DNA from: Dactylorhiza incarnata
Lineage: Eukaryota; Streptophyta; Magnoliopsida; Asparagales; Orchidaceae
Direction: 5' to 3'
Assembly (NCBI GenBank): GCA_033032865.1
Contig: JAWHQI010000004.1
Coordinates: 25,402,001 to 25,466,000, forward strand
DNA: 64,000 bases
The notes beneath the pieces are model-generated. The model was not told the DNA's origin and made no database searches. It saw only the letters and a program-made list of their open reading frames with translations. Shown in pieces: positions 1-11,660 of this stretch (its first letter is position 1; the number at the start of each line of letters is the position of its first letter). A program made the position numbers and the translations under genes.

Positions 1-1544
1 TGATCATCTAGCTTTTTCCTGAAGACCCACTTGGTGCCAATAACTGGATGGCCTTTTGGTCTTGGAACCAAATACCATACCTTGTTCCTTTCAAATTGAT
101 TGAGCTCCTCTTGCATTGCAAGAATCCAATTTGGATCTTGTTCTGCATCTTTTATGGATTGAGGTTCAATCTGGGATAGGAAACAAGTGTGCATCTGATT
201 TTGGTGTAGTTGATGCCTTGTTTGAACACCTGCTAAAATATCTCCAATCACTTGAGATATTGGATGATCTCTAACTGTGAGGTGATCAACAGTTGGAGTT
301 GGTTCAACAATGATATCCACTTGGGGAATTTGTTCAGCTGTCATTTGATTTGAGTTGTCAGCAAGATCTGGATGATCTTCTTCTTCACTGTCTTCAAGAT
401 TTTGAGTTGATGGAAGTGTAGAATCTTCTTTCTGTAGATCTAATCCATTTAGCTCTTCACATAGAGCTGGTACCTGCAAGTTATTTTTGGTAGAGGTGGA
501 ATTCCTCTCCTCAATTAACATGTCAGTCTCATCAAAGGATACATGCATGGACTCTTCTATCTTAAGAGTAGATTTGTTGTAAACTCTGTATGCTTTACTA
601 GAAAGTGAATATCCAAGAAATATTCCTTCAGCAGCTTTTGCTTCAAACTTCCTTAGATACTTCTTGTCATTGTTATGCACATAGCATTTACATCCAAATA
701 TCTTAAAATAGTTAACCTTAGGCTTTTTATTCTTGAGTAATTCATAGGGAGTTTTGCCATTAAGTTTATGTATCAGGCTTCTATTCAACACATAATTTGC
801 TGTGTTCACTGCCTCTACCCAAAAAGAGAGTGGCAAGTTTGCATCAACAAGTAATGTAGTTGCTGATTCAATAAGGGTTCTATTTTTCCTTTCAGCTACC
901 CCATTTTGTTGAGGAGTTCTAGGATCAGAGAAACATTGTCTGATCCCTTCTTTTCCACAGAATTCTCTCATCAGAAGAGATTCAAACTCAGTGCCATGAT
1001 CACTTCTGATCAATGCAACTAGAGTAGAGAACTCAATCTTGATGGACCTGAGAAAGTCTGTCAGAACACTGAAGGTGTCAGACATGTTCCTAAGAAAGAA
1101 CACCCAAGTGAATCTTGAGAAGTCATCTACAATAACTAGAGAGTAATGCTTCCCTCCTAGAATTTGTATTGCAGTAGGTCCAAAAAGGTCCAAATGCAGT
1201 AAATACAAAATCGTAGGTGAATCACTCTTGGATAAAGATTTAAAACTACTTCTAGTTTGCTTACCTAATTGACAAGCCCTGCAGAGTCCTTCCCTCTTGT
1301 ATGAACCAGAAGGCAGTCCTCTAACAAGATTGTCCTTAGAAATCTTAGATATAGTTCTAAGGTTAATATGTCCAAGCCTTTTATGCCATAATTCATTTGT
1401 TTTACTTATAGAATTAAATAAGCAAATATCAGAATTGGCAGAGTCAAAGTTGACTAAATAAATATTTCCATGTCTAATACCAGATAACACATTAATGTTT
1501 TTATTATTGGTAATAAGACATAAGGAATGATTGAAAGTTACCTG
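1..1544 (-). CDS. Copia-A integrase and start of reverse transcriptase (open to window edge)
   Basis: At every point I checked, the frame after the protease TAG stays open for about 514 codons to the left edge. Features in order: a pre-integrase zinc region (LWHKRLGH near 1390, then CRACQLGK near 1275); an integrase core with catalytic Asp in LHLDLFGPT and IRSDHGTEF and Glu in NGVAERKNRTL (near 890); an acidic, variable C-terminal extension (about 250-560); then the N-terminal RT block W-Y-L-V-P-R-P and KWVFRKK at 20-95. All three DDE residues are present. Integrase inserts the cDNA; RT copies the RNA. It is listed as CDS because the frame is intact here, but the copy as a whole is defective. 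Confidence 0.85.
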
Positions 1545-1820
1545 CTAACCTTCATCACATAACTGGCTTATGTTGATGAGGTTGTGCTTGAGGCCCTTGA
1601 CATAAGCTACCTCCTTGAAGGTAACTACTCCAACTTTGATCTGTCCATAGCCTTTGGTTTGTCCAAAGTTGGAGTCTTCAAAGATCACCTTGGGTCCAAG
1701 CTTTGCCTTGTAGTTGCTCAGGTTGGCCTTGTTTCCTGTCATGTGCTTTGAACATCCACTATCCAAATACCATTGTTCATTTTTGCTTGGATAGCCTTGT
1801 ACCTGCAAAACAGAAAACAT
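1545..1820 (-). pseudogene. Copia-A aspartic protease fragment
   Basis: The frame contains the retropepsin active-site block LDSGCSKHMTG about 20 residues in, then a beta-rich segment ending in a TAG at 1545-1547. DSG is a usual copia variant of the DTG catalytic triplet, so the catalytic Asp is intact. It is joined to the linker by a frame change near 1825 and to integrase by the single TAG, after which the same frame stays open to the window edge. The protease cuts the gag-pol polyprotein. Confidence 0.85.
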
Positions 1821-1999
1821 TCTAGTTGCTTTTGACCCAGACTACCTTGGGTCCTTTTGTATTACCACAAAACTCTGAAATAAAAGATATTTCAGGCTGA
1901 TCCTTATAAACTTGTGGTTGATAGCTCCTTGGAGGAATTATCCACTCAGTGAAAGGATTTTTAGTATGTGAAGAATAAGAATTTTTCAGATTTTCTGTG

Positions 2000-2175
2000 T
2001 ATTTTCCGTTCGACGAACTGGGCTGAGTTCGTCGATCACCGTTCAACGAATGGACATGCTTTCATCGAGCACCGTTCAAATAATAACTATACTGGAAATC
2101 TGTCTTCAGAGTTCATCGATCTCCATTCGACGAAGTGAATTCATTTCGTCGAGCTCCGTTCGACGAATTTTGCTG
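2000..2175. repeat. Cluster of TTCGTCGA-type half sites inside Copia-A coding linker
   Basis: The stretch holds repeated TTCGACGAA, TTCGTCGA and CCGTTC-type units (for example 2008-2016, 2029-2036, 2137-2145, 2158-2166). They lie between gag and protease, where they are translated as repeated Ser-Asn-Gly-(Asp/Ala)-Arg runs. The same words recur in the LTR of this and other elements in the window. Confidence 0.75.
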
Positions 2176-3883
2176 AATTCCTTTATTCTTAACAGCCTTG
2201 CTTGAAATGTTTTTATTTACATCTACAACCTCTTTGCTCTTAGCAGAAATGAATTTTATTGGTGTAGAAAGTATGTTCTTCTTAATAAGATGTGGCTCAC
2301 TTGATGATGCACCCAAGCCTAGTTTGCCACTTAATCTGGCATTTACTGTGCTTGTGATGTCCATCAGTTTGATACTTCTCCCATTTAGGGATTCTTCAAA
2401 TTTCTTAGCCTCAGATAGTTTATTCTCAATGAGAATAATATGTTCTCTAGAGGCAGCCAAATCTTTCTTAAGATTAGAATTTTCTTCACTAAGTTGGTTC
2501 ATTTCAGCCAACTTATTTTTAGAGAGATTATTTCCTTCTCAGATTTGATTAAGTCTAAGCAAAGAACATTGAATTCATCTTTGAATTCAATTGAATTGAA
2601 ATCAAAGTTTGAGATTACCTGATCAGCATCATTGTCAGACTCTGATTCTTCTTCATCTGAGTTGTTTGTTGAGGCATTGATAGCCATCATGCAGAAATTC
2701 TTTTCTTCTTCACCATCCTCATCATCACTGGAGCTGGATGAAGATGGATTTTCTGACTCACTGCTTGAGTCATAAATGGCCATCAAGCAATGGTTTTTTC
2801 TTTTGATTCTTCTTCATCTTCAAAAGAACTGGATGAAGACTCTGAATCTGTTTTACTCCAAGTTTCAGCTACAAATCCTCTTCCCTTGTGTTTGTGTTTG
2901 TGGGAGGAAGACTTGCTGGAGTGCCTCTTGTCTTCTTTGTCCTTTCTCTTTTCCTTCTTCTGATTCTCTGGACACTCTGGCATAATGTGTCAAGGTTTCC
3001 TGCAGCCAAAACAAATAATTTCCTTAAGATTAGATTTGTCATACCTTGGCTTTTCTCTTGATCTGAAATCCTTCTTTCTGAAATCCTTTCTAGCCATCTT
3101 GTAGAACCTTTTGGCTAGAAGGCTCATGAACTCCACTTCTCATGGAGCTTTTTCTTCTTCTTCGGTAGCTTGGAATGCTATACTTCTCTCCTTCTTGGAT
3201 GCTGGAGATGAAGTAGATTGCTCAGCTTCTCTAGACTTGATAAGCCGCTCATAGGATTTGAGTTTGCCTAACAAACTCTCAGTGGAGATCTCATTAAGGC
3301 TTCTGGCTTCCTTGATTGGCCAAATCTTAGAGTCCCATGTGCTAGGGAAGCACATAAGGATCTTATCATTGACCTCAGTGATGGAGATTACTTTGTCCAA
3401 GGTCTTCAGCTCATTGATTATGAGGCTGAGCCTGTTGTACATATCAACTACTGTCTCAGATTCTCCCTTTTTGAAACTCTCATATTGAGAAATAGGGTGG
3501 GATCTTCTGTCCTTTCTTTCATATGCTGATCCTTCAACCATGTTGTTGAGTGAGATCCAGATTTCCCTTGCTGAAGTGCATTCCACAACTCTTTGGAAAA
3601 TGTCATCAGACATTGTTTGTGCCAATATGTTCATAGCTTTGGCATCAGCACTTCTCTGCTTCTTCTGTGCCTCTGTCCACTCAGGAGGTGGAACAGAATT
3701 GTTGTTAGTTGTGGTTTCAGCACTTGTTGCTGCTGTAGGTGTTGGAGGTCGTCTCAAAATAACATTAAAAATATCTTTGTCAATAAAATTCATGTATAAT
3801 CTAATCCTTGCCTTCCATAGTGCAAACTTACTTAGATTGCACATAGGAGGTCTTGTGCTTGAATATTCTTTATTTTGTGCCAT
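2113..3883 (-). pseudogene. Copia-A gag and gag-pol linker, broken
   Basis: Starts at a Met at 3883 soon after the primer site. The first 247 residues are a copia gag (UBN2-like). A TGA at 3140-3142 ends it, and the same frame continues to a zinc knuckle (C-F-G-C-x4-H-x4-C) in which a second TGA at 2990-2992 replaces the residue before the His. The frame then runs through a Lys/Ser-rich and acidic stretch, shifts near 2783 and again near 2500, and continues as a Leu/Glu-rich, probably coiled-coil segment with a basic end to 2113. Gag normally forms the virus-like particle that packages element RNA. This copy cannot make a full product without readthrough and frameshifting. Confidence 0.85.
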
Positions 3884-3973
3884 GAGTTTTTAAGAAAAAG
3901 AAAACTCTAAAATAAATTTAAGATCTAATTGATCTTTTTGATTCAGGTGTTAGCCTGTAAAGAACCAACCAAT

Positions 3974-3984
3974 CTCTGATACCA
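3974..3984 (-). other. Primer binding site of Copia-A (tRNA-iMet)
   Basis: Minus strand reads TGGTATCAGAG, complementary to the 3' end of plant initiator methionine tRNA, two bases inside the LTR end. This fixes element direction and LTR boundary. Confidence 0.9.
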
Positions 3985-3986
3985 AT

Positions 3987-5461
3987 TGAAAGTGAGGTTC
4001 GATCTTAAAGTTACTCTAGAGGGGGGGTGAATAGAGTATTAAAAAGTTTTTCACTTATTTTTATAGTGGAATTAAAATAGTGATACTTATATGTGTATTG
4101 CAGAGTGAGTTATAAAATAGAAAAAAAATCACAGCACACAGAAAATCACAACACATAGGACACAGGAATTTTATAGTAATTCCCCAATAAACCTGGGTAC
4201 GTCTACTCTTCTACCCCAATTGGTAGGATTCCACTATGTTTTTGATCTGGTACCTTATCACCAATGGGGTTTTGATCAGGTGCCCAAAACACCAAGGAGC
4301 TTTTGATCAGGTGCTCTAACCAAACCATGGGTTTTTGTTTAGGTGCCCTGCCACCAAGGAGTTAACTTTTGAAGGGAGTTAGAACCCTGTACAAGATGAG
4401 ATAAGAAGGGTTTAGATGTTCTTCTCTGTCAATATTCTGAGAGAAGACTCTAATGGAATGATTTTGTAAAGCTCCCCCTGTCTGATTGAAATTGTTGACA
4501 GCTTGAGGATGGAGCTTTCTCTTGAAACATATATCTTCCTTTGATAGCTTATGAATCTGAGAGACAGAAGTTTCTCAGATTGTTTGTTGCTCTTTGAAGA
4601 TTTGGAACTTGCAGCAGAAATCTGAGAGAAGACTAGTATTGTTATTCTCAGAGAATGAGATTGCTGCTTGAGGAAGATGATCTTTCTTTTTGACTTTCTG
4701 AATATTTTTCTCTCGACTGATACTCTGATATTATCTTTCTGTTACTAATATCTTTTTTCTGGTATCCTATTTTCTTTTGAGAGAATGATAACTGATTTCA
4801 AATTCAAATCTCTGAATAGGAATAGAATAATCAGCATTAATTATTTCCTTGGAACTGCAACTGATTCAGCAAATCTTTAATTCTTTTCCTTTTCAATAAA
4901 AGATATCCTTTTCCAATATAAGCCAACGGCTACTTTCTCGGGAAGAGAATGGAAAGGGGGATAAACAAAGGAAGGATCAAATCTTGTCTTATATGGAATT
5001 ATATATTCATTCCTGATAGTCGAACTGAGTTGTGAGAAAATTTAACTGATCCGAGTAAACTAAGAGAAAATCATCGAGCTGAGATAGAAATTCGTCGATC
5101 TGAAGGATGAGTTCATCAAACTGAACATCTAATACTGATTCGTCGAACACAAGATGGAGTTCATCGATCTCAAGTTAGAGTTCGTCGAACTGAAGAATTC
5201 GTCGACCACTGAGCTGCTGAGATGCTGAGATAGAAGCAAGCCGTTCGTCGAACGCAGAATATAAGATGCTCGTCGAACGCAGAAAGCATTTCGTCGAACG
5301 CAGTATTGAGTTCGTTGAAAGTAGAAACTTAGAGATTTCCTAAATTCTAGCTATCTTAGCAGCCTAAAACTATGATCCTTAGACTATACATTAGGGGTCA
5401 ACTTAGTCCTAGTCAACACATAGTAAACCTTGCCCAAATCAGTAATAGGGTTGTTCCAACA
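3987..5461 (-). repeat. 5' LTR of Copia-A
   Basis: The element-sense LTR begins TGTTGGAACAACCC at 5461 and ends ..CTCACTTTCA at 3987, next to the primer site, so both ends fit TG...CA. Length is 1475 bp. It contains a long G-run just inside the 3' end (plus-strand 4019-4028), typical of this copia group. The part at about 5085-5325 holds many copies of TTCGTCGA-type half sites. A possible TATA box lies near 4995-5015 (TATATAA on the minus strand), but I am not sure of it. The partner LTR is outside the window, so age cannot be judged. Confidence 0.85.
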
Positions 5462-6291
5462 CCCTCCTCTTGAGATCCATCTTAAAGAATCCCTCCCGCA
5501 ACCCCACTATGATGGCGATCTAAATGGTGAACCCCAGCACCTCCTGGATGAGGAGGACATCCTCCTGGAACCGATCCATATAGTGGGCTAGTGATTCTCC
5601 GGACCTCTGCTTGATGTTGAAGAGCCGGATCTTTCTTCCTCTTCTTCGTGGATGAGAAACGCAACAGGAAGCTGTGACGCAAATCCTAGAAGGCATAGAT
5701 CGACCATGAGGGTAACTGGTAGAACCATTCCCTCGCCTTCTCCTTCAGAGTGGTATCAAATAACTGCCACTTGAAGACATCCGACATTGGTCTGATGGAG
5801 ACCATGTCCTCGAACCACTGCAGGTGCAGAACAGGGTCATCCTTGCCAGTATACATCATCATGACTGGCCCTCTGAACCCCACAGGGAGTGGTGCCGAAA
5901 GCACCAACTCACATAACAGGCTTCCCCCCTTATGCCCCCTGATCTGCTCCACTGGCCTCGCGGGCTCTCCGGGCAGCTCGGATCCTGTCTCCCTCGCGCC
6001 ATCCGACGGGCCACTCGCTGGGATCCCACCTGCACTCGTCGAGGGGCCACTCGCTAGAGCCCGGCTCGCACTCGCCGGGCTGGGGAAAAGCTCCTGACCT
6101 GCGAGATCTCGCTCTGGCACCTGGGGCACCGCCTCCTTTCCAGCCCTCTGACCTAGAGTAAGCTCGTCAACTTTAGTCGGAGGGGCCACCTGGGGTGCAG
6201 TGGTTGCGAGCCCACCCAGTGTCATGATGATCGCGCAATAAAAGACCCTGAGTAGGTACCTCTTGAGCTCCACCAGCATCTCCACAGTCAT
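5462..6291 (-). pseudogene. Gypsy-A gag (Retrotrans_gag type), broken
   Basis: A Pro/Ala/Ser-rich N-terminus (about residues 30-110) is followed by the gag core with D-D-P-V-L-H-L-Q-W-F, an F-D-T-T-L-K block and REWFYQLP. This pattern is typical of Ty3/gypsy gag, especially Tat-like elements. A TAG near 5686 follows, then RHSFLLRF and a one-base frame change after the KKRKKD stretch. The homologous frame continues to 5462, where Copia-A is inserted. Gag forms the particle and binds RNA; no zinc knuckle is visible in this piece. Confidence 0.8.
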
Positions 6292-6410
6292 CGGCGCGCC
6301 GCGTGGTGGCGAGCCACTATAGCCTACTTCTTGCTCCTCACCTCTGTCATGCTTCTTCCTTAGAGTTTTCCTGAACTAGCTGCACTCCACGTTCACCGCA
6401 CCAAAAATTT

Positions 6411-6582
6411 TGAAACCAATTTCTCGGTCTCTTGTGGAGCTCGGTCCCTCAACGAGTTGAGGGGCAGCTAGCACTTACTGGCTCCCCGAAAGGAACGGAC
6501 CGAAGACTCAGAACTAGATATAGACCCTTGGTCGTAGCGAGGAGGTCCCACCACACACCCAGAAGATCTTTGAGCACTTCCC
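6411..6582 (-). repeat. Gypsy-A LTR, inner part
   Basis: Element-sense end of the LTR, ..GGTTTCA at 6411, followed inward by a primer-like ATTTTTGGTGCGGTGAACG (6387-6405). It continues at 14651 on the other side of Copia-B. The inner boundary is inferred from comparison with the same point in Gypsy-B at 17855. Confidence 0.65.
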
Positions 6583-7549
6583 TGTTGGGTTTTTCTACAA
6601 CCATACATCGTATGTAGGCGCAGCGGAAATAAAGAGAAACAACCCAAAAAGATTCGGATCGGCCATGAACATAGAATCAAGAAGTAATGGAAACTACTAG
6701 GCACAAATTACCTTAGTGGAGTTGGATCGAATCCAACCTAGGTGCTCCAAGAAGAAGAATCCTGTCAGCGGCTATGCGAGAGTCCTCACGTAGAATGATG
6801 TCTACGTCTCTACAGTGATCCACACGAGCCGGGAGAAGAACGATTGCACCTTGCACTTCCACAAACTGCTAGGTTCGCTCCAGGAAGAACAATCACGGCG
6901 ACGATCGCCAGAGAGGAGGTCGGCGGAGGCGAATTGGGCGGCGGAACTCTTTCCGTCTAGGGTTCGGGCGAGAGGTGGAACTCTTTTCGTTGGCTGAACC
7001 TTTCGTAAGTTATCAGAACCCTAAAAGAAGATCTATTTATACCGAAAGCATAAGCAGGCTTCTAGAAGAATCGCTATTCGCAGACCACACAGCAGAATTG
7101 GGGTTTCTGTAACAATTCGTTGGGATTCCACGGAACAGCATTCATCGAGTTTTCACGGAATAATCCGACGAATCCGACGAATCATATCAGACGGCAACAT
7201 TTGCCGAGTTAATGATCTCTGTAACAATTCGTCGAGTTTCCACGGAACAATCAGACTAATCATATCAGATGGCAACATTTGCCGAGTTAAGGCTCTCTGT
7301 GATAATTCGTCGAGTTTCCACGGAATGATCCGATGAATTCCGACGAATCCGACGAATCATATCCGACGAATTCCGACAACAACATTTGCTTTACCTCCCC
7401 GATTCTATATGGTGATTGGTAACCTTTACCAACACAGTCAATCTTCCAACTTCTCCACATGCTCTTATGTGCGACCCTGCAGGCTCATATCGCGTTGGCA
7501 GTGACATTACATGTTTGACCACTTCTAGATCACAATGGTAACTCCAACA
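6583..7549 (-). repeat. Copia-B 3' LTR
   Basis: TG...CA repeat of 967 bp. A minus-strand TATA box GTATAAATAG lies at 7033-7042. About 7100-7395 holds three degenerate tandem units of 80-95 bp with TTCGTCGAGTTT, CCGACGAATC and GGCAACATTTGCCGAG. In element sense these lie upstream of the TATA box, in U3. Confidence 0.9.
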
Positions 7550-7560
7550 GTCTCCCACTT
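7550..7560 (-). other. Copia-B polypurine tract
   Basis: Minus strand AAGTGGGAGAC directly before the 3' LTR, the expected start site of second-strand synthesis. Confidence 0.8.
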
Positions 7561-8525
7561 GATCTTGAAAGTATCAAACAAAAACCTCACAAACAATGAG
7601 CGGCATTTAGCAATGCATCATTGCTCCCTAAGCAATAAGAGTTCATAACTCATAAGCCTTTATGACCAATGTTCCAGTGTTGTCTTTGTCCCTTTGTCCC
7701 TTACATCCGGAAAGAACTAGAGGCATGGACCGTGTCACCCTCATAATAGCTCAATCCAAGTTTCTTGATCTAGAACGGACTTCCAGAGAATGGTGAGCTC
7801 AATATCACATATTGACTCAAACAAGCATGGCCATGCATTTCTCAGTCCAATTCCATCAAGGGGCCCATGGATGCAACTCCTGTTATATAGGAGGACAAAT
7901 CCCATATCTGCTCACACCCAAACACCCAAATGATTCGTAACGTACCCAATGACCACCCTTATCATCAACCTTCTTCAAGGAAGACTTTAGATGACATCAA
8001 AGCACGCTCTTCCTCACTCGATGAATGATGTGACTTCAGGTCAAAGGACCACAACACCATTGTCAAATGAGACCTACTTGTGACACATTTAAGTAACAAT
8101 CCACAAAGTAGTCTCAGGTTGGGTCTGTCCTGTACAACTTGTTCACTAACAAGTACCCACGTGATGACTTGATATCACAATATCATGACCTGTGAGAACC
8201 GGTCATCAGTCAACACACATGCTAGTCTTAATGCATCATCATCACCCTTAGCTTCTACGATGATACCTCGACCAGGGACCTTTTAAGAATGAAGCTTCGA
8301 AATCATAGGCTCTCACATTCAAGTCACGTACTTGATGTCCTATGGAAGCGAACATTCTAAGGGTATTTATCACGAATTTTATTCTGTCATATAGAAACAG
8401 TATATCGTAATAAAAGAACTTGCCATTAATTGTAAAAGGAAATAATTGGTACACAATTCATCATATGAATAAATATTAAACAGCCAACAGAATATATATT
8501 TTACATGTAACCCACAAGACTCCCA
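7561..8525 (-). other. Copia-B 3' untranslated region
   Basis: About 965 bases between the RNase H stop and the polypurine tract. One 68-codon frame (8248-8454) has no recognisable domain. I see no other structure here. Confidence 0.6.
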
Positions 8526-10277
8526 CTAGAGTTGATCACTCAGGTATCGTATACCCATTGATCTAGTATGACCATCATGCTTTCTCTGAGCGAGAGGCTT
8601 TGTCAGTGGATCTGCAATATTCTCCTCAGTCGGCACCCTGCAAATGTTCACATCTCCTCGTTCGACAATCTCACGAATAAGATGGAACCGCCGAAGTATG
8701 TGCTTGGAGCGCTGATGGGATCTAGGTTCCTTAGATTGTGCAATTGCACCATTGTTATCACAGTAGAGAACTACGGGACCAACAATGCTAGGAACTACAT
8801 CTAGCTCGCCGATGAATTTCCTAATCCATACAGCCTCCTTCGCTGCATTAGCCGCAGCGATATACTCGGCCTCAGTTGTAGAATCAACAACTGTCTCTTG
8901 CTTGGAACTCTTCCAGCTCACAGCTCCTCCATTCTGGCAAAACACAAACCCTGACTGAGACTTCGAATCATCCCTATCAGTTTGGAAGCTGGCATCCGTG
9001 TAACCACTTACAACGAGCTCTTCCTCTCCACCATACACCAAGAATACATCCTTAGTACTTCTCAAGTACTTCAGGATATTCTTCACGGTTATCCAGTGAC
9101 ATTCACCGGGATCAGACTGATACCTGCTAGTCATGCTCAAAGCAAAAGAGACATCGGGTCGAGTACATAACATTGCATACATGATTGACCCAATTGCTGA
9201 AGCATATGGAATCAACTTCATGCGGTCCTTATCTTCACAAGATTTTGGACACTGGTCCTTAGAGAGATTCACACCATGAGACATGGGCAAAAACCCTTTC
9301 TTGGACTCAAGCATGTTGAACCGCTTCAACACCTTCTCAATGTACGTACTCTGGGTCAAACCCAGCAACTTCTTCGATCTATCTCTATAGATCTTAATAC
9401 CGAGTATGTAAGTCGCTTCACCCTAGTCCTTCATAGAAAAGCAGTTCCCTAGGTTGTTCTTAACAACCTTCAGGGTAGGTATGTCATTCCCAATCAACAG
9501 TATGTCATCTACATACAATATCAGGAAGACAACAATGCTCCCACTGATTCGCTTGTAAACACACGGTTCATCTTCATTCTTGACAAAACCAAACTCTTTG
9601 ATCTTCTCATCAAAACGAAGATTCCAACTTCTAGAGGCCTGTTTCAATCCATAGATGGACCTATTCAGCTTGCATATTTTAGTGGCTTCATTTGGGGATA
9701 CAAAACCCTCGGGTTGTGTCATGTACACTTCCTCAAGGAGGTTTCCATTTAGGAAAGCCGTTTTGACATCCATCTGCCAGATCTCGTAGTCATAATACGC
9801 AGCAATAGCAAGCAATATCCTAATGGACTTTACCATGGCAACAGGGGAAAAGGTCTCATCATAGTCAACACCATGAATTTGCTTGAAACCCTTAGCCACC
9901 AGTCGCCCTTTGAATGTCTGTACATTCCCATCCATGTCAGTCTTCTTCTTGAAGACCCACTTGCACCCTATGGGTCGTACCCCTTCAGGTGGTTCCACCA
10001 AGTTCCAAACTTGGTTTGTATACATGGAGTCCATTTCGGATTTCATAGCCTCAAGCCATTTGTCGGAGTCCGGTCCATTCATAGCCTCTTGGTAGGTCGC
10101 TGGTTCATCATCATGATCCATAAGCAACACATTACCTATTTGAGACACGAGAAATCCATATCTCTCAGGCTCAAATCTTGGTCTACCAGATCTACGTAGG
10201 ACTTGTGTCTCTTGAGCAGGTTCTCTAGCTACAACATCTTGTAGTCCTGGCTCAGAATCCAATTCTAGTTCATTCAC
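8526..10277 (-). pseudogene. Copia-B reverse transcriptase and RNase H, one stop inside
   Basis: RT spans 10277-9423 with the KWVFKKK block, the MDVKTAFLNG catalytic region, the YGLKQASRSWN block and the catalytic YVDDIL. A TAG at 9423-9425 replaces a sense codon just after FSMKD. About 55 bases further the same reading continues as the RT C-terminus and copia RNase H (9368-8526), with YTDASFQTD, STTEAEYIAA, YCDNNGAI and the tail NIADPLTKPL. RT-RNase H copies the RNA into cDNA and removes the template. All catalytic motifs I can see are intact; one nonsense codon separates the two halves. Confidence 0.9.
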
Positions 10278-10289
10278 TACTTGTGGTTC

Positions 10290-11170
10290 TTAAACTTCTT
10301 CAAGTTCTACCTTTTGCGTCTTTCTTGACAAGAACTCTTTCTCCAAGAAGACACCCGTCCTTGCGACAAACACTTTGCCCTCAGACGGTAGGTAAAAGTA
10401 ATATCCTTTCGTTTCCTTAGGATATCCCACTAGATAACACTTATCTGATTTGGGTTCCATCTTGTCAGGCATTTTACGTCGTACGTATGCCTCACAGCCC
10501 CAAATTTTAATGAATGACATACTAGGACGCTTCCCAGTCCATATCTCATATGGTGTCTTTAGAACCGTTTTCGTCGGAGCGCGATTCAGTGTCATTGCAG
10601 CAGTCTCTAAAGCAAAACCCCAAAAAGAAATAGGCAAGTCTGCATGACTCATCATCGACCGTACCATGTCTAACAGAGTACGATTTCTCCTCTCAGACAC
10701 ACTATTATGCTGCGGTGTCCTAGGTGGAGTGAGCTGTGATACAATACCACACTCTTTCAGATGATCACGGAACTCATGACTCAGGTATTCGCCAACTCGA
10801 TCAGATCGGAGTGCTTTAACCTTTTTACCCAATTGGTTCTCCACTTCATTCTTAAACTCTTTGAACTTTTCAAAAGTTTCGGATTTGCACTTCATAAGAT
10901 ACACGTATCCGTATCTACTGAAATCATTGGTAAATATAACGAAGTAGAAATACCCACCTCTAGCCATAGAACTAATGGGTCTGCATACATCACTATGTAC
11001 TATACCCAAAAGATCCTCAGCCCTCTCAGTATAACCAGTGAAAGGGGCTTTAGTCATCTTGCCTAACAAACAAGACTCGCATCAATCAAATGATTCATAA
11101 TCAAATGAGTCCAATAGTCCATCTTTATGGAGCTTGGATATGCGCTTCTCGTTTATATGGCCCAAACGAC
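10290..11170 (-). pseudogene. Copia-B integrase
   Basis: The main frame 11069-10290 carries the integrase core: Asp in VHSDVC, Asp in LRSDRVGEY (usually DRGGEY, so one Gly is Val) and Glu in SVSERRNRTL, followed by the F-W-G-F-A-L-E-T-A block and a basic C-terminus. Upstream a TGA near 11081 interrupts the pre-integrase CESC zinc region. A TAA at 10290-10292 separates it from RT. The DDE triad is present, so the lesions are the flanking stops rather than the active site. Confidence 0.85.
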
Positions 11171-11174
11171 AATG

Positions 11175-11660
11175 CTAGAGATATGTAGGATTTGAGTCAT
11201 TTGTTCTTAGTCTTTTATTATTATCTACATTATAGATCGGATGGTCTAGGTTCAAAACATAAAGACCATTAAACAATTGAGGTACAACATAACAAACATC
11301 ATTCTTAAATATAGAACAACAATTGTTCTTAATTATAAAAGAAAATCCAATCATGTCTAAGCATGAAATGGATATAATGTTTCTAGTTATGGCCGGAACA
11401 AAATAATAATTTTTAAGTTCTATTACAAGCCCACTTGGTAAAGAAAGACGGTAAACCCCTACGGCTACAGCAGCAACTCTTGCTCCATTGCCGACGCGCA
11501 GGTCTACCTCTCCTTTACTCAGCAATCTTCTCCTTTCAGTTCCTGCACATTTGTACAAATGTGAGAACCACATCCGGTATCCAATACCCAAGATGAAGGA
11601 GCAGAAAGGTTTATCTCTATAACGTAAATATTCGAAGCGGAAGTCATACCTCCCTTCATT
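11175..11660 (-). pseudogene. Copia-B protease and pre-integrase region, frameshifted
   Basis: The active-site block VLDTGCGSHICTN lies near 11560, at the end of the gag frame, which stops at 11519. The protease continues in another frame (11591-11175), so a frameshift lies near 11525. The second frame shows a copia-type beta-rich segment with LPSGLVIELKNYYFVP and NIISISCLD, then the start of the pre-integrase region. The catalytic DTG is intact. Confidence 0.8.

Larger units (their letters stand above)
1..5461 (-). mobile_element. Copia-A: Ty1/copia retrotransposon, Sirevirus-like, cut by left window edge
   Basis: Reading leftwards on the minus strand the order is LTR, initiator-Met primer site, gag with a zinc knuckle, acidic and coiled-coil linker, protease, integrase and the start of reverse transcriptase. 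This is the Ty1/copia order. The rest of RT, RNase H and the other LTR lie outside the window. The LTR end at 5461 abuts a gypsy gag frame, so the element was inserted in Gypsy-A. The large gag with an acidic linker, and the LTR end with a C-run followed by TCTAG, suggest Sirevirus; the clade call is inference. Confidence 0.9.

Noticed and set aside
1822..2046. Considered as a separate small gene
   Set aside because: It is the Copia-A linker in the same frame as 2113-2511, separated only by stops.
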